DNA from: Flintibacter muris
Lineage (GTDB): Bacteria; Bacillota; Clostridia; Oscillospirales; Oscillospiraceae
Reading direction: 5' to 3'
Assembly: GCF_943192995.1 (NCBI RefSeq)
Contig: NZ_CALPCP010000009.1
Coordinates: forward strand, 1 to 64,000
DNA: 64,000 nucleotides
Shown here piece by piece: positions 7,198 through 15,855 of the stretch. Position numbers and translations under genes: made by a program. How positions within the stretch are numbered: the first letter of the stretch is position 1; every line of letters starts with the position of its first letter. The notes under the pieces were generated by a model. It did no database searches and was not told the origin of the DNA. It saw only the letters and a list, made by a program, of their open reading frames with translations.

Positions 7198-8319
7198 TTA
7201 TTTGGCCGCCCAGTTTCCGGTGGCCTCGGCGGTGAGGTAGGCGTTGATAAAGCCGTCCAGGTCGCCGTCCATCACGGAGTTGATGCCGCTGGTCTCAAAG
7301 GCGGTGCGGTTGTCCTTTACCATCTGGTAGGGCATAAAGACGTAGGAGCGGATCTGGCTGCCCCACTCAATTTTCAGCTGAACACCCTTCAAGTCGGAAA
7401 TTTTCTCCGCCTTTTCCTGCATTTGCAGCTCCACCAGCTTTGCCCGGAGCATTTTCATACAGTTGTCCTTGTTCTGGAACTGGGAGCGCTCTTGCTGGCT
7501 GGCCACCACCACGCCGGTGGGCTTGTGAATCAGGCGCACGGCGGAGGAGGTCTTGTTGACGTGCTGTCCACCCGCGCCGGAGGCCCGGTAAACCTGCATC
7601 TCAATGTCCTCGGGGCGAATTTCGATCTCCACGTCCTCGGGCAGGTCGGGCATGACCTCCACAGAGGCGAAGGAGGTCTGCCGCCGGGCGTTGGCGTCGA
7701 AGGGGGACACCCGGACCAGACGGTGGACACCGTGCTCCCCCCGCAGATAGCCGTAGGCGTTGTCTCCCTCGATCATAATGGTGGCCGACTTGATGCCCGC
7801 CTCGTCCCCCTCCTGGTAGTCCATAATCTGGTAGGTGAAGCCCCGGCGCTCGGTCCAGCGGGTGTACATACGGTAGAGCATCTGAGCCCAGTCCTGGGCC
7901 TCGGTCCCCCCTGCGCCGGGATGGATGGTGAGGATCACGTTGGAGCGGTCGTACTCCCCGGTGAGCAGGGTCTCCAGGCGGGCGGCCTCCATGTTGGTCT
8001 CCAGCTGGGAAAATCCCTCCTCCAGCTCGGGAATCAGGGACTCATCCTCAAACTCGTTGCCCATCTCGCACAGGGCCATTAAATCGTCCCACTGCTGCTG
8101 GCGCCTGTTCTGGCTGTCCACCTTGTCCTGGAGGTTTTTAATGCGCTGCTGCACCTTTTGGGCCTTGGCCAGGTTGTCCCAAAAGCCGTCGGCGGCGGAT
8201 TCGGCCTGGAGCATATCCAGCTCCCGCTCCGCCCCCTCCAGGTCCAGGGCCTGAGCCAGCTCCTTCAGGGCGGGGGCCAGGTTGTTCAGCTTTACTTTAT
8301 ACTCGTCAAATTGGAGCAT
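7198..8319 (-). CDS. prfB: Peptide chain release factor 2
   Basis: 373 residues, full length for RF2. The class-specific tripeptide SPF (205-207, in RVSPFD) recognises UGA/UAA stop codons. The GGQ motif (250-252, in GAGGQHVNKT) triggers peptidyl-tRNA hydrolysis. The N-terminal region runs continuously through ALKELAQALDLEGAEREL, so the programmed +1 frameshift near codon 25 found in most bacterial prfB genes is absent. The weak upstream Shine-Dalgarno (GGGA) makes the exact start slightly uncertain, but MLQFDEY is the natural RF2 beginning. Confidence 0.96.
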   Translation of the reverse strand: MLQFDEYKVKLNNLAPALKELAQALDLEGAERELDMLQAESAADGFWDNLAKAQKVQQRIKNLQDKVDSQNRRQQQWDDLMALCEMGNEFEDESLIPELEEGFSQLETNMEAARLETLLTGEYDRSNVILTIHPGAGGTEAQDWAQMLYRMYTRWTERRGFTYQIMDYQEGDEAGIKSATIMIEGDNAYGYLRGEHGVHRLVRVSPFDANARRQTSFASVEVMPDLPEDVEIEIRPEDIEMQVYRASGAGGQHVNKTSSAVRLIHKPTGVVVASQQERSQFQNKDNCMKMLRAKLVELQMQEKAEKISDLKGVQLKIEWGSQIRSYVFMPYQMVKDNRTAFETSGINSVMDGDLDGFINAYLTAEATGNWAAK

Positions 8320-8397
8320 GTGTTTCCCACACTTTCTGATTTTATAGATTCAGCTTATTATATATGAGCAGAAGAGAAAAGTAAAGGGGATTTGCCC

Positions 8398-8425
8398 TTG
8401 CTTTTTCCCTTAAAATCGGTACAAT
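8398..8425 (+). promoter_or_regulatory. Promoter of the two-gene unit at 8459
   Basis: TTGCTT (8398-8403) and TACAAT (8420-8425) are separated by 16 bp, 33 bp upstream of the start codon. Confidence 0.55.
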
Positions 8426-8458
8426 AGGGTTATCCGATTTATAAAAGGAGCGTGTCCC

Positions 8459-8755
8459 ATGGAGCGGAAGAAAAAACACTACCATGTGGTCAGAAAGAAC
8501 AAGGCGGATACCAAGGCCCTGTTTCGGGGGATTGTATGCGGCTACCTGCTCTACCTGGCCTGGCAGCTGATCCGCAGCGGAGGCAGCGACCCCACCTTTC
8601 CGCCCTTTGTGGCCTGGCTGCTGGGCGGGGTGTTCATCCTGGCGTCGGCCGGCTTTGGCTTTTACACCTGGGGGGAATATCAGCAGGCCCTGAAGGAGGC
8701 GGAGCTTACCCCGGAGGAGGAGGAAGAGCTCCGCCGGGAGCGGGAGGAGGAGTAA
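8459..8755 (+). CDS. Small two-helix membrane protein of unknown function
   Basis: 98 residues. A basic N-terminus (MERKKKHYHVVRKNK) precedes two hydrophobic segments (about 24-40 and 50-69). The tail is strongly acidic (TPEEEEELRREREEE). AAAAGGAG lies upstream with good spacing. It is followed after 3 bp by another unknown gene, so the two are almost certainly co-transcribed. No family recognised. Confidence 0.75.
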   Translation: MERKKKHYHVVRKNKADTKALFRGIVCGYLLYLAWQLIRSGGSDPTFPPFVAWLLGGVFILASAGFGFYTWGEYQQALKEAELTPEEEEELRREREEE

Positions 8756-8758
8756 TCC

Positions 8759-9190
8759 ATGACGCTTTTGGAGGAGATTCGCCGCCTGTATGAGGAATAC
8801 TTTGCCGAATTTCAGCAGCTGGAGCAAAACCGCCGGCTGGGGGCCGGAGCCTTTGGGCTGAGCGGCGGCCCCCGGGACTACCCCTGCCACCAGCGCTTTG
8901 CCGGCGATCTGGAGCGGCTGCTCCAGCGGGCGGAAAACATCCCGTCGGACGAGGCGGCCCACATTTTGGACTACATCTGGTTCGCCCCTCAGGCCCGGGA
9001 GGACAGGCAGGACGCGGTCTACTGGATGCTGACGGCGGTCCACGGCATGACGGCGGAGCTTGCCGGCCGGCTGTCCTCCCCCCGGGCCGCCCAGCTGCTG
9101 GACCGCTACCAGCGGGCCTATCCCCGCCGGGAACAGCTCCCGGTCCAAAAAAAGGTGGCCGCCGTTTTGAAAAAGCGGGCAAAGGCTTAA
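8759..9190 (+). CDS. Hypothetical helical cytoplasmic protein
   Basis: 143 residues, soluble and predicted mainly alpha-helical (LLEEIRRLYEEYFAEFQQLEQNRR at the N-terminus, in two runs). It starts three bases after the preceding membrane protein, whose 3' end supplies GGGAGGAGG as Shine-Dalgarno. No catalytic motif seen. Coupling suggests a joint function with the membrane protein, but nothing shows which. Confidence 0.7.
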   Translation: MTLLEEIRRLYEEYFAEFQQLEQNRRLGAGAFGLSGGPRDYPCHQRFAGDLERLLQRAENIPSDEAAHILDYIWFAPQAREDRQDAVYWMLTAVHGMTAELAGRLSSPRAAQLLDRYQRAYPRREQLPVQKKVAAVLKKRAKA

Positions 9191-9194
9191 AAAG

Positions 9195-9297
9195 CCTCCC
9201 TCTTTGAGGGCGGTGGCACGGCGAAGCCGTGACGGAGGGAGTTTACACAGGAAAAGCTGCAAAATTCTTTCGTTTTACTCCCTCAGGGAGGGAGCCT
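9195..9297. repeat. Dispersed repeat, family A
   Basis: The element runs from CTCCCTCTTTGAGGGCGGTGG to CCCTCAGGGAGGGAG and can fold on itself. A 23-bp core at 9221-9243 is identical to 24868-24890. A related copy in the other orientation lies at 11357-11412. Confidence 0.8.
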
Positions 9298-9330
9298 AAA
9301 AGGACAAGCACGAGTTTTTTGACATATTGA

Positions 9331-9360
9331 AGCGCCCTGTGCCAACCGGCACAGGGCGCT
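9331..9360. terminator. Strong hairpin between convergent genes
   Basis: AGCGCCCTGTGCC and GGCACAGGGCGCT form a perfect 13-bp stem with a 4-nt loop. Only a short T-rich stretch (CTTTG) follows rightward. It probably ends the 8459-9190 unit and/or the leftward SLH gene. Confidence 0.6.
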
Positions 9361-9375
9361 CTTTGCTGCTGACGC

Positions 9376-11229
9376 TTATTTCACTACGATAATCCGGATT
9401 CGTCCTCCCTCAGACTCCGCCTTGTCGTACCAGCCGGTGATATCGCCGCCGCTTTCCGCCCGGGCCAGGCTGGACAGATAATATCTGCCGTCCCGGTACT
9501 CGTAGACAACCACGTCGTCCCACAGGGTGTACTTCTGATTGCCGGAAATCAGCTGGTTTCCGGTGATCTGCCCCGCCTTCGCAGCGGCGAGGGGAAACAG
9601 CCGTTCGGGTCTGGCGGGGTCGCCCAGGATGCGGACCGCCCCTGCGGTGGCCGGGAACCGGGTGGTACCGGAGAGGCTGTAGCTCACGCCGCCCACGTCG
9701 TACTGGTAGGCGTAGTACTTGCTCATCCCCTCGCCCTCCTCCTCAAAGCGGGTAATGATGCCATACTGATAGGCGTCGCCGGTGACGTCGTTGAGGATGA
9801 GGGTTTCAATCTCCCCCTGGGGGGTGAGGGAGTAATACTTCACCTTTCCGCTGTCCAGCTCCAGCCCGGCCAGGCGGGAGGGGCTGACCACCGCCCCCCG
9901 GTCCTCGCTCACGTCCAGAATTTGCGCCCCCTGGGCAAAGGTGTACTTGCCCAGCTTGGCCCCTTCGCTGTCCACCTTGCCGGACAGGGAGGCGTTGCTC
10001 AGTCCCCGGAGGGTGACCTCGCCGCTGCCGGCGGCCACCACCGCCCGGACAACGCTGCCCTTCCGGTAGCCGCCCCGGCTGGGGTACTGATAGGTCTGAC
10101 CGTCGGCGGCCAGGAGAGTTACGGTCTGAGTGGTATAGGTTCCGCCGCTGCCGTCAGGGTAGGAGGCAGTTTCCACCGCGGTCACCACGCCCACCTGCTC
10201 GCCGGCGCTGGCGGAGACGTCAGCCACCGCGGCCACGCCGCCGCTTCGGCCCAGCAGAAGGGTAACCGTACTCCCCAGGCGGTACTGCCCCAGGTCGGAC
10301 AGGGCGTAGGCGGCGGAGGAGCTCTCAATTTGATAGGTTCTGCCCGCCACCGTCACGGCGGTGGGCTCTGCTCCGGAGGGCTCAATGGCCTGGATCATCC
10401 CGGTGGCCTTTTTGGCGTAGGCCCAGAGGGTGCCCATAGACCGGTTCCAGTAGATCACATCATAATCCTGGATACTGGTCAGCAGGGCGGCGCTGCCGTT
10501 GCGGTACACCTTGCCGGGTGTGAACCCCAGGGAGGACTGCCAGCTGGAGCCCTGGGCCACTACCGGCCCCTCCATCTGGCCGTTGACCAGGGATACCACG
10601 TCCGGCTTGCCCGAGGCGTCCAGGCTGTGGCCCAGCAGCTGGATATAGGGCGCGCCCTCTTTGGTTTTGGCGGAGAGGAGATTGTAAAACAGATAGACCG
10701 CGTCCTGCCGGGTGAGCGCGGAGGAGGCCCCGGCGGCCGCCACCCCCTGGCTCAGCTTCAGGCTGTGGTACATGGACAGCTGGCCGGTGGGGAAGGCCCC
10801 GGAAAAGTCATCCGGCCCGTAGCCCAGCAGCGTAAGCACCATAGATGCCGCCTCAGCCAGCTTGATCTCCTGATCGGGGCGGAAGGTGCCGTCACTGAAC
10901 CCGGAGGCCAGCCCGCGGGTCACTGCCGCCTCCACATAGCCGCTGGCCCAGTGGCTGCGGGGGACGTCCGGGTAGGGGGAGGTGGCCGCCTGGCCCACTC
11001 CGTCCCCGCCGGGGGCGGCCTTTACCAGCATGGTGACAAACTCCGCCCGGCTCACCTTGGCGGACAGGTTCAGATTCCCGCTCCCGTCCCCGTTCATGAT
11101 GCCCAGGGCGGTCACCGCCTGGGCGGCGTCCTCCAGGGAGGGCGCCGCCCCCGCCGCCGAGGCGGGCAGGACCAGCGCCAGGGTCAGACAGGCCGCCAGA
11201 AGGGCGGCAGAAAAGCGTCTTTTTCTCAT
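9376..11229 (-). CDS. Secreted S-layer-homology (SLH) domain protein
   Basis: 617 residues starting MRKRRFSAALLAACLTLALV, a Sec signal peptide cleaved near residue 25 (ASAAG). SLH repeats follow at about 30-180 (for example YPDVPRSHWASGYVEAAVTRG and SGFSDGTFRPDQ). They bind pyruvylated secondary cell-wall polymer. The remaining 430 residues are beta-rich and contain no catalytic motif that I recognise. The start at 11229 is chosen for AAAGGA upstream and the signal peptide. An in-frame extension to 11436 would translate a dispersed repeat and is rejected. It may be a cell-surface partner of the export operon upstream. Confidence 0.88.
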   Translation of the reverse strand: MRKRRFSAALLAACLTLALVLPASAAGAAPSLEDAAQAVTALGIMNGDGSGNLNLSAKVSRAEFVTMLVKAAPGGDGVGQAATSPYPDVPRSHWASGYVEAAVTRGLASGFSDGTFRPDQEIKLAEAASMVLTLLGYGPDDFSGAFPTGQLSMYHSLKLSQGVAAAGASSALTRQDAVYLFYNLLSAKTKEGAPYIQLLGHSLDASGKPDVVSLVNGQMEGPVVAQGSSWQSSLGFTPGKVYRNGSAALLTSIQDYDVIYWNRSMGTLWAYAKKATGMIQAIEPSGAEPTAVTVAGRTYQIESSSAAYALSDLGQYRLGSTVTLLLGRSGGVAAVADVSASAGEQVGVVTAVETASYPDGSGGTYTTQTVTLLAADGQTYQYPSRGGYRKGSVVRAVVAAGSGEVTLRGLSNASLSGKVDSEGAKLGKYTFAQGAQILDVSEDRGAVVSPSRLAGLELDSGKVKYYSLTPQGEIETLILNDVTGDAYQYGIITRFEEEGEGMSKYYAYQYDVGGVSYSLSGTTRFPATAGAVRILGDPARPERLFPLAAAKAGQITGNQLISGNQKYTLWDDVVVYEYRDGRYYLSSLARAESGGDITGWYDKAESEGGRIRIIVVK

Positions 11230-11261
11230 AATTCCCATTCCTTTCAAAAAATCTCTCTTGT

Positions 11262-11412
11262 CCCCGCCGAGAGGGGAGGCCCCCTTCGCAAAGGGGGCTC
11301 TCTGCGAAGCCAGATGGGGGTTTTCCACAAGAGACAGCTGTGTTTTTGTTGGGGAAAACCCTCCGTCACCGCCTTCGGCGGCGCCACCTCCCTTTGCGAA
11401 GGGAGGCTTTTC
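11262..11412. repeat. Dispersed repeat cluster (family A-like)
   Basis: Two adjacent GC-rich elements. One is around CCCCCTTCGCAAAGGGGG (11280-11297); the other is CCCTCCGTCACCGCC to CTTTGCGAAGGGAGG (11369-11405), resembling the reverse complement of family A. They fill the gap between the MacB-like permease and the SLH gene. Confidence 0.65.
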
Positions 11413-11432
11413 CCTGCGGGGGACACGAGGGC

Positions 11433-12683
11433 TCAATCGTATCTTAAAGCGTCAATGGGGTTCAATTTGGCCGCTTTATTGGCGGGCAGGTAGCCGAACA
11501 AAATGCCGATACCCACCGACACGCCAAAGCTCAATCCAATGGCCCCCAGGGTGGGGGTGGCGTTGAAGGTGATACCGCTGGTGCCCAGGCTGGCCACCAG
11601 CATACCGCCCAGCAAAGCCTCCAGGGCCTTGGCCAGCAGACAGCCAAAGGCAATGCCTAAAAGCCCGCCTATGGCGGAGGTGGTGCCCGCCTCAATGACG
11701 AACTGGCTGCGGATGTCCTTCCGCTTGGCCCCCAGGGACTTGCGCACGCCGATCTCCCGGGTGCGCTCGGTGACCGACACCAGCATGATGTTCATAATCC
11801 CGATTCCGCCCACCAGCAGGGAGATGGCGGCGATTGCCACCAGCACCCCCATGGCAACCCCCATCATGGCGTTGATCTGGTTGGCCTGCTCCGCCATGGT
11901 GGTGATGTAGAAGTAATCCCACATGCCGTCTTCGGTACGGAAAAAGTCGTTGAGATAGGCCTCGATAATCCTTTTGCCGGCGTCGGCGGTCTCGCCGGAG
12001 GTGCTGGTGAAGATGTACAAATTGACCCACCGGCTGCCCATAATCTCCAGGGCGGTGGTGTAGGGGATGTAGATCTGATCGTCCTGGCTGCCGGGGAGCA
12101 TCTCCAGCTCGGCGTTGCGCTTGAGCACCCCCACCACCGTGAGGGGCCGGCCGTTGATGGAAAGCTGTTTCCCCAGGGCGTCTCCGTCAAAGGCTTCCTG
12201 TTCCAGATAGGCCCCGATGATGCAGATGTTTCCCCGCCGCTCCACGTCCATGTAGCTGACGAAGCGGCCCTTAGCCAGCTGCTCGCCGTCGATGGTGTAG
12301 CCGGTGGCGGCGTTGTACATGACCTCGCTGACGCCGTAGAGGTTGGTACGGTCGAATTTGTCGCTGCCGTGACGGACCACGGCATTGACCCCCAGATAGG
12401 GGGATACGCCGGTGAGAATGTCCGCGTTTGCCTCCACCATGTCATACATATCCTCCGGGCCGGGCAGCCTATCCGCCGTGCCGCCGAAGAACTGGGCCTG
12501 GATCATGTTGATGCCCAGCTTATCCACCTGCTGCTGGACCATGCCGGTCAGGCCGTTGCCCAGGGACAGGATGACGATGACCGCCCCCACGCCGATAATG
12601 ATGCCCAGCATGGTAAGAATGGCCCGCATTTTGCTGGTGGTCAGCGACTTGATGGCCAGGCGGAAGGACTGGGTAAAGTTCAT
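11433..12683 (-). CDS. MacB/FtsX-type ABC transporter permease
   Basis: 416 residues. One N-terminal membrane helix (about 20-42, ILTMLGIIIGVGAVIVILSL) is followed by a large extracellular MacB_PCD domain (about 45-260) and three C-terminal helices (270-300, 325-350, 378-405). The FtsX motif TREIGVRKSLGAKRKDIRSQF is present around residue 308. It overlaps its ATPase gene by 4 bp (ATGA). Together with the HlyD adaptor it forms a mechanotransmission-type exporter, likely for peptides, antibiotics or envelope compounds. Confidence 0.92.
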   Translation of the reverse strand: MNFTQSFRLAIKSLTTSKMRAILTMLGIIIGVGAVIVILSLGNGLTGMVQQQVDKLGINMIQAQFFGGTADRLPGPEDMYDMVEANADILTGVSPYLGVNAVVRHGSDKFDRTNLYGVSEVMYNAATGYTIDGEQLAKGRFVSYMDVERRGNICIIGAYLEQEAFDGDALGKQLSINGRPLTVVGVLKRNAELEMLPGSQDDQIYIPYTTALEIMGSRWVNLYIFTSTSGETADAGKRIIEAYLNDFFRTEDGMWDYFYITTMAEQANQINAMMGVAMGVLVAIAAISLLVGGIGIMNIMLVSVTERTREIGVRKSLGAKRKDIRSQFVIEAGTTSAIGGLLGIAFGCLLAKALEALLGGMLVASLGTSGITFNATPTLGAIGLSFGVSVGIGILFGYLPANKAAKLNPIDALRYD

Positions 12684-13417
12684 GCGCCCACCTCCTCTTC
12701 CTCGTCGTGGGGCTGGACTACCGCCCTGGGGTCGCGGGAATCCCCGTCGTAGATGATTTTGCCGTCCTGAAGGCGGACGATCCGGTCCGCCTTCACGGCG
12801 ATAGAGTTGTCGTGGGTGATGAGGACCACCGTATTTCCCTCCCGGTGCAGCTGCTTGAGAAAGCCCAGCACCTCCCGGCCTGTGCGGGAATCCAAGGCGC
12901 CGGTGGGCTCGTCGGCCAAAATCAGGCTGGGGTCTCCGGCCAGGGCCCGGGCGATGGACACCCGCTGCTGCTGTCCGCCGGACAGCTGGGAGGGCAGGTT
13001 TTTCCCCTTGTCCCGCAGGCCCACCCGCTCCAGGGAACGCAGGGCCCGCTCCCGGCGCTCCTCGCCGGGCACCCCGGCGTAGAGCAGGGGCAGCTCCACA
13101 TTCTCCAGCACGGTGAGCTTTGGGATCAGGTTGTACTGCTGAAAGATGAAGCCCAGCATTTTGTTGCGGATCTCCGCCTGCTGGTCGTCATCCATGGTGG
13201 ACACGTCCACGCCCCCCAGATGGTAGGTGCCCGAGGTGGGCACGTCCAGACAGCCGATAATGTTCATGGCGGTGGACTTTCCTGACCCGGAGGAGCCCAC
13301 AATGGCCACAAACTCCCCCTGGTCAATGGTCAGGTCCACCCCGTCCAGAGCGTGGACCGTCTCCGAGCCCATCTGGTATATTTTGTAGACGTTTTTCAGT
13401 TCAATGAGGTGTTCCAA
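12680..13417 (-). CDS. MacB/LolD-type ABC transporter ATP-binding protein
   Basis: 245 residues with a TTG start (MEHLIELKNVYKIYQMG). AGGAGG lies nine bases upstream. A GTG at 13441 is rejected because it precedes this Shine-Dalgarno and overlaps the previous gene's stop. Walker A GSSGSGKST (41-49), signature LSGGQQQRVSIARAL and Walker B LILADEP are intact, followed by the H-loop LITHD. It powers the permease encoded next. Confidence 0.95.
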   Translation of the reverse strand: MEHLIELKNVYKIYQMGSETVHALDGVDLTIDQGEFVAIVGSSGSGKSTAMNIIGCLDVPTSGTYHLGGVDVSTMDDDQQAEIRNKMLGFIFQQYNLIPKLTVLENVELPLLYAGVPGEERRERALRSLERVGLRDKGKNLPSQLSGGQQQRVSIARALAGDPSLILADEPTGALDSRTGREVLGFLKQLHREGNTVVLITHDNSIAVKADRIVRLQDGKIIYDGDSRDPRAVVQPHDEEEEVGA

Positions 13418-13430
13418 CGTGATCGACCTC

Positions 13431-15080
13431 CTAGGACACAACGACGCTTCCGCCGCCCGCGCCGCCTGACATTCCGTCCTGGGCCTGGGCGGGCACCAGA
13501 ACTGTGTCCCCCTCGCTCAGGCCAGAGGTGATTTCCACATAGTCCCCGTCACCCCCGCCCAGGGTGACGGACTGCTCTTCCACCTGAGCGGGGTCAACAA
13601 TGGTGACACCGTCCTCAGCCAGGCAGCCCTCCAGAGGGACCAGCACCGTGTCTCCCCGCTGGACCGCCGACGCCGGGATGGACAGCACGTTTTCCGCCCG
13701 CTCCACCACAATATCGGCGGACACGTTCATGCCCGGGTTCAGCCCGCCGTATTCCTTCAGCAGAATGGTGGCAGGGTAGGTGGTAAAGCCGTTGGTGGTG
13801 GTGCCGTTGATGCTCACCCGGTCCACCTCGCCCAAAAAGACCTCGCCGGGGATGGCATCGGCGGTAATCTCCACTGTCTGCCCGGCCTGGACCTTGCTCA
13901 GGTCCAGCTCGCTGATGTTCATCTCCAGCTTTAAGTAGCTCAAGTCGTAGATGACAGCCAGGGAGCCCGATTCAATGTTGTTTACATTGTCTCCGGCCTT
14001 CACGTTCTTTTCAATGACGGTTCCCGAGATGGGAGCGGTAATGGTGTAATTTTCCAAAGTATCCTGGGCCCGCTGGAGGGAGAGCCGGGCGTTCTCCAGA
14101 TTGATGGACAAATCCTCCAGAGAGCTCTGGGCGGCGGTCCCGCCCAGGGTAACCAGAGCGGACCCGACGGACACCCTGCTTCCCACAATAACGGACACAT
14201 CCGTGACCTCGCCGCTGGCCTGGGCCGTCACGGTCTGGCGCAGGGCCTCCTCAAAGCCGGCGCTGCCGGCGCAGGCGATATCCCCCACCTGGGCGGTGGC
14301 GGAGTTAGCCGAGGTGAGGGCTCCGGGGTTGCTCACCCGGATCTTCACATGGCGCACCAGGGCCCCGCCCGCCCCCACCAGCTCAGCGGAGGACACCGAC
14401 TCCACCGTTCCGGGCAGGGTCTCCAGGGTTCCGGCAATGGTCACCTGGGCGGACTGCCCGGCGGAGATACGCTGGGCGTCGGCGGCGTGGAAGGGCAGAG
14501 TTACCGTCAGGGTAGCGGTATCCGCCACCTCGGCTATGGGGGTGCCAGGGGAGACCAGATCACCCTTCTGCACCAGCACACTCTGGACCACCCCGGCTCC
14601 GCCCGCCCGGACGGTGAGGTTGGCGGCCAGATCGTCATAGCTCTTTTGAGCCTGACGGACGGCCAGCTCCGCCTGCTGGATGCTCATCTCCGCGTCCTTG
14701 GCGTCCAGGCGGTAGAGCACATCCCCCTTTTCCACCCGGTCACCCACCTCAAAGGGGGCCTCCAGCACCTCGCCGGTGACCAGGGGCTTGAGGTAGTAGG
14801 AATCAATGGGGGTGACGGTGCCCGTCCCGGAGACGGAGACCGTCAGGTCCCGCCGCTGAACACTGTCCGGGACAAACTGTCCGGCCAGCCCCGCGCCGCC
14901 CCCTCCCGGCTGTTTGATGAAAAACCAGTATACACCGCCCAGTATCACAGCGGCAATCACGCCGCGCCTGAGCCATTTTCTCCCCTTCTTGCCCTTAGGC
15001 AAGCGGGGAACGGGCAGCTTGCGTTTTTTCTCCTTGGTTTCCTGCGCCGCCTCGGGCGTCAGAACAGACGTTGTTTCCAT
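13431..15080 (-). CDS. HlyD/MacA-family efflux adaptor protein
   Basis: 549 residues. A basic cytoplasmic N-terminus is followed by one membrane helix (about 38-54). Outside lie a lipoyl/barrel-sandwich domain split by a helical hairpin (GEVLEAPFEVGDRVEKGDVLYRLDAKD, then about 120 residues) and beta-barrel and membrane-proximal domains. A second biotinyl-lipoyl-like segment (ITAPISGTVIEKNVKAGDNV) lies near 345-365. In Firmicutes such adaptors sit with MacB-type ABC exporters. It is first in a three-gene operon and ends 13 bp before the ATPase start. Confidence 0.92.
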   Translation of the reverse strand: METTSVLTPEAAQETKEKKRKLPVPRLPKGKKGRKWLRRGVIAAVILGGVYWFFIKQPGGGGAGLAGQFVPDSVQRRDLTVSVSGTGTVTPIDSYYLKPLVTGEVLEAPFEVGDRVEKGDVLYRLDAKDAEMSIQQAELAVRQAQKSYDDLAANLTVRAGGAGVVQSVLVQKGDLVSPGTPIAEVADTATLTVTLPFHAADAQRISAGQSAQVTIAGTLETLPGTVESVSSAELVGAGGALVRHVKIRVSNPGALTSANSATAQVGDIACAGSAGFEEALRQTVTAQASGEVTDVSVIVGSRVSVGSALVTLGGTAAQSSLEDLSINLENARLSLQRAQDTLENYTITAPISGTVIEKNVKAGDNVNNIESGSLAVIYDLSYLKLEMNISELDLSKVQAGQTVEITADAIPGEVFLGEVDRVSINGTTTNGFTTYPATILLKEYGGLNPGMNVSADIVVERAENVLSIPASAVQRGDTVLVPLEGCLAEDGVTIVDPAQVEEQSVTLGGGDGDYVEITSGLSEGDTVLVPAQAQDGMSGGAGGGSVVVS

Positions 15081-15419
15081 AACGGACCTCCTCTATTTGC
15101 ACCGCCTGGGCGGTGAGTTTCGCACGGGTTATTGTACTGTGCGTTCCTTACATTTTTCCAAAGAATAGTTAAAATTTTCATTAAATTTTTCCAGCCACTA
15201 TCCTACCCCCCAATCAGAAAGCCAGCGGTAAAGAAAAACGTAAAGATTTGGGAAAGATTTGTCCCTGTTTTACACCTTCCCGTAACTGGAAAGTCAAGGG
15301 AACTTTGCTATTATAAGTCTTAATTTTATAGAAATCAATATAAATTCGTTAAATTTAAGAAAAAGGTAAGAATTCTCCATCTGTGTCTTAGAATATAAGA
15401 ACAGAAGGGGGCATACTGT
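15081..15419. other. AT-rich divergent intergenic region
   Basis: It separates the leftward export operon from the rightward XRE gene. A weak minus-strand promoter is listed separately. On the plus strand only AT-rich sequence is seen (TAGAAT near 15390 as a possible -10). No RNA or small gene is evident. Confidence 0.5.
15131..15160 (-). promoter_or_regulatory. Possible promoter of the HlyD-MacB operon
   Basis: On the minus strand TGGAAA (15155-15160) and TACAAT (15131-15136) are 18 bp apart, about 50 bp before the HlyD start. Confidence 0.4.
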
Positions 15420-15764
15420 ATGACGGAATTTGGGCAGGCCCTGCGGCTGGCCCGGGAGCGCCGGGATTTAAGCCAGACCCAGGTTATGGCGCTGACCGGA
15501 ATCAACAACAAGACCCTGTCCGGGTACGAAAACGGCGTGGCCGAGCCCGACCTGCAAACGCTGGCCATTTTGCTGCGGCTGTACCGGGCGTCGGCGGACC
15601 AGCTTTTGCGTCTGAACGGCTTTACCATTCCGGAGGACGAGGAGCGCCTGCTTTCCAGTTACCGCGCGCTGTCCAAAGAGCAGCGGCAGGAGCTGCTTCT
15701 GGTGCTGGACACCCTGTCCGCTCACCGCGCCTCCCAGGCAAAAAAGCGGTGGGAGGTCCGCTGA
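15420..15764 (+). CDS. XRE-family helix-turn-helix regulator
   Basis: 114 residues. The Cro/CI HTH covers residues 5-60 (LRLARERRDLSQTQVMALTG, then NNKTLSGYENGVAEPDLQTL). A short helical tail follows (EDEERLLSSYRALSKEQRQEL). AGAAGGGGG lies upstream. It is monocistronic and ends at a bidirectional terminator. Its targets are unknown. Its position next to the divergent exporter operon could mean it controls that operon. Confidence 0.9.
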   Translation: MTEFGQALRLARERRDLSQTQVMALTGINNKTLSGYENGVAEPDLQTLAILLRLYRASADQLLRLNGFTIPEDEERLLSSYRALSKEQRQELLLVLDTLSAHRASQAKKRWEVR

Positions 15765-15795
15765 CCGCCCGCCTTTTTCACGCATCCCCAAAAGA

Positions 15796-15837
15796 CACCG
15801 CTCAGGAAACCGGACCGGTCTCCTGAGCGGCGTTTTT
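15796..15837. terminator. Bidirectional terminator between XRE gene and mtlD
   Basis: CGCTCAGGA (15799-15807) and TCCTGAGCG (15821-15829) form the stem, extended by inner CGGACCG pairing. GCGTTTTTG follows on the plus strand and GTGTCTTTTG on the minus strand. Confidence 0.8.
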
Positions 15838-15855
15838 GCAGGGGCGGTATCAGAA

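Noticed and set aside
11230-11436. N-terminal extension of 69 residues on the SLH protein
   Set aside because: It translates family A repeat sequence (PPFAKGGG-like residues) and would place a signal peptide internally. The ATG at 11229 has a ribosome site and starts a normal signal peptide.
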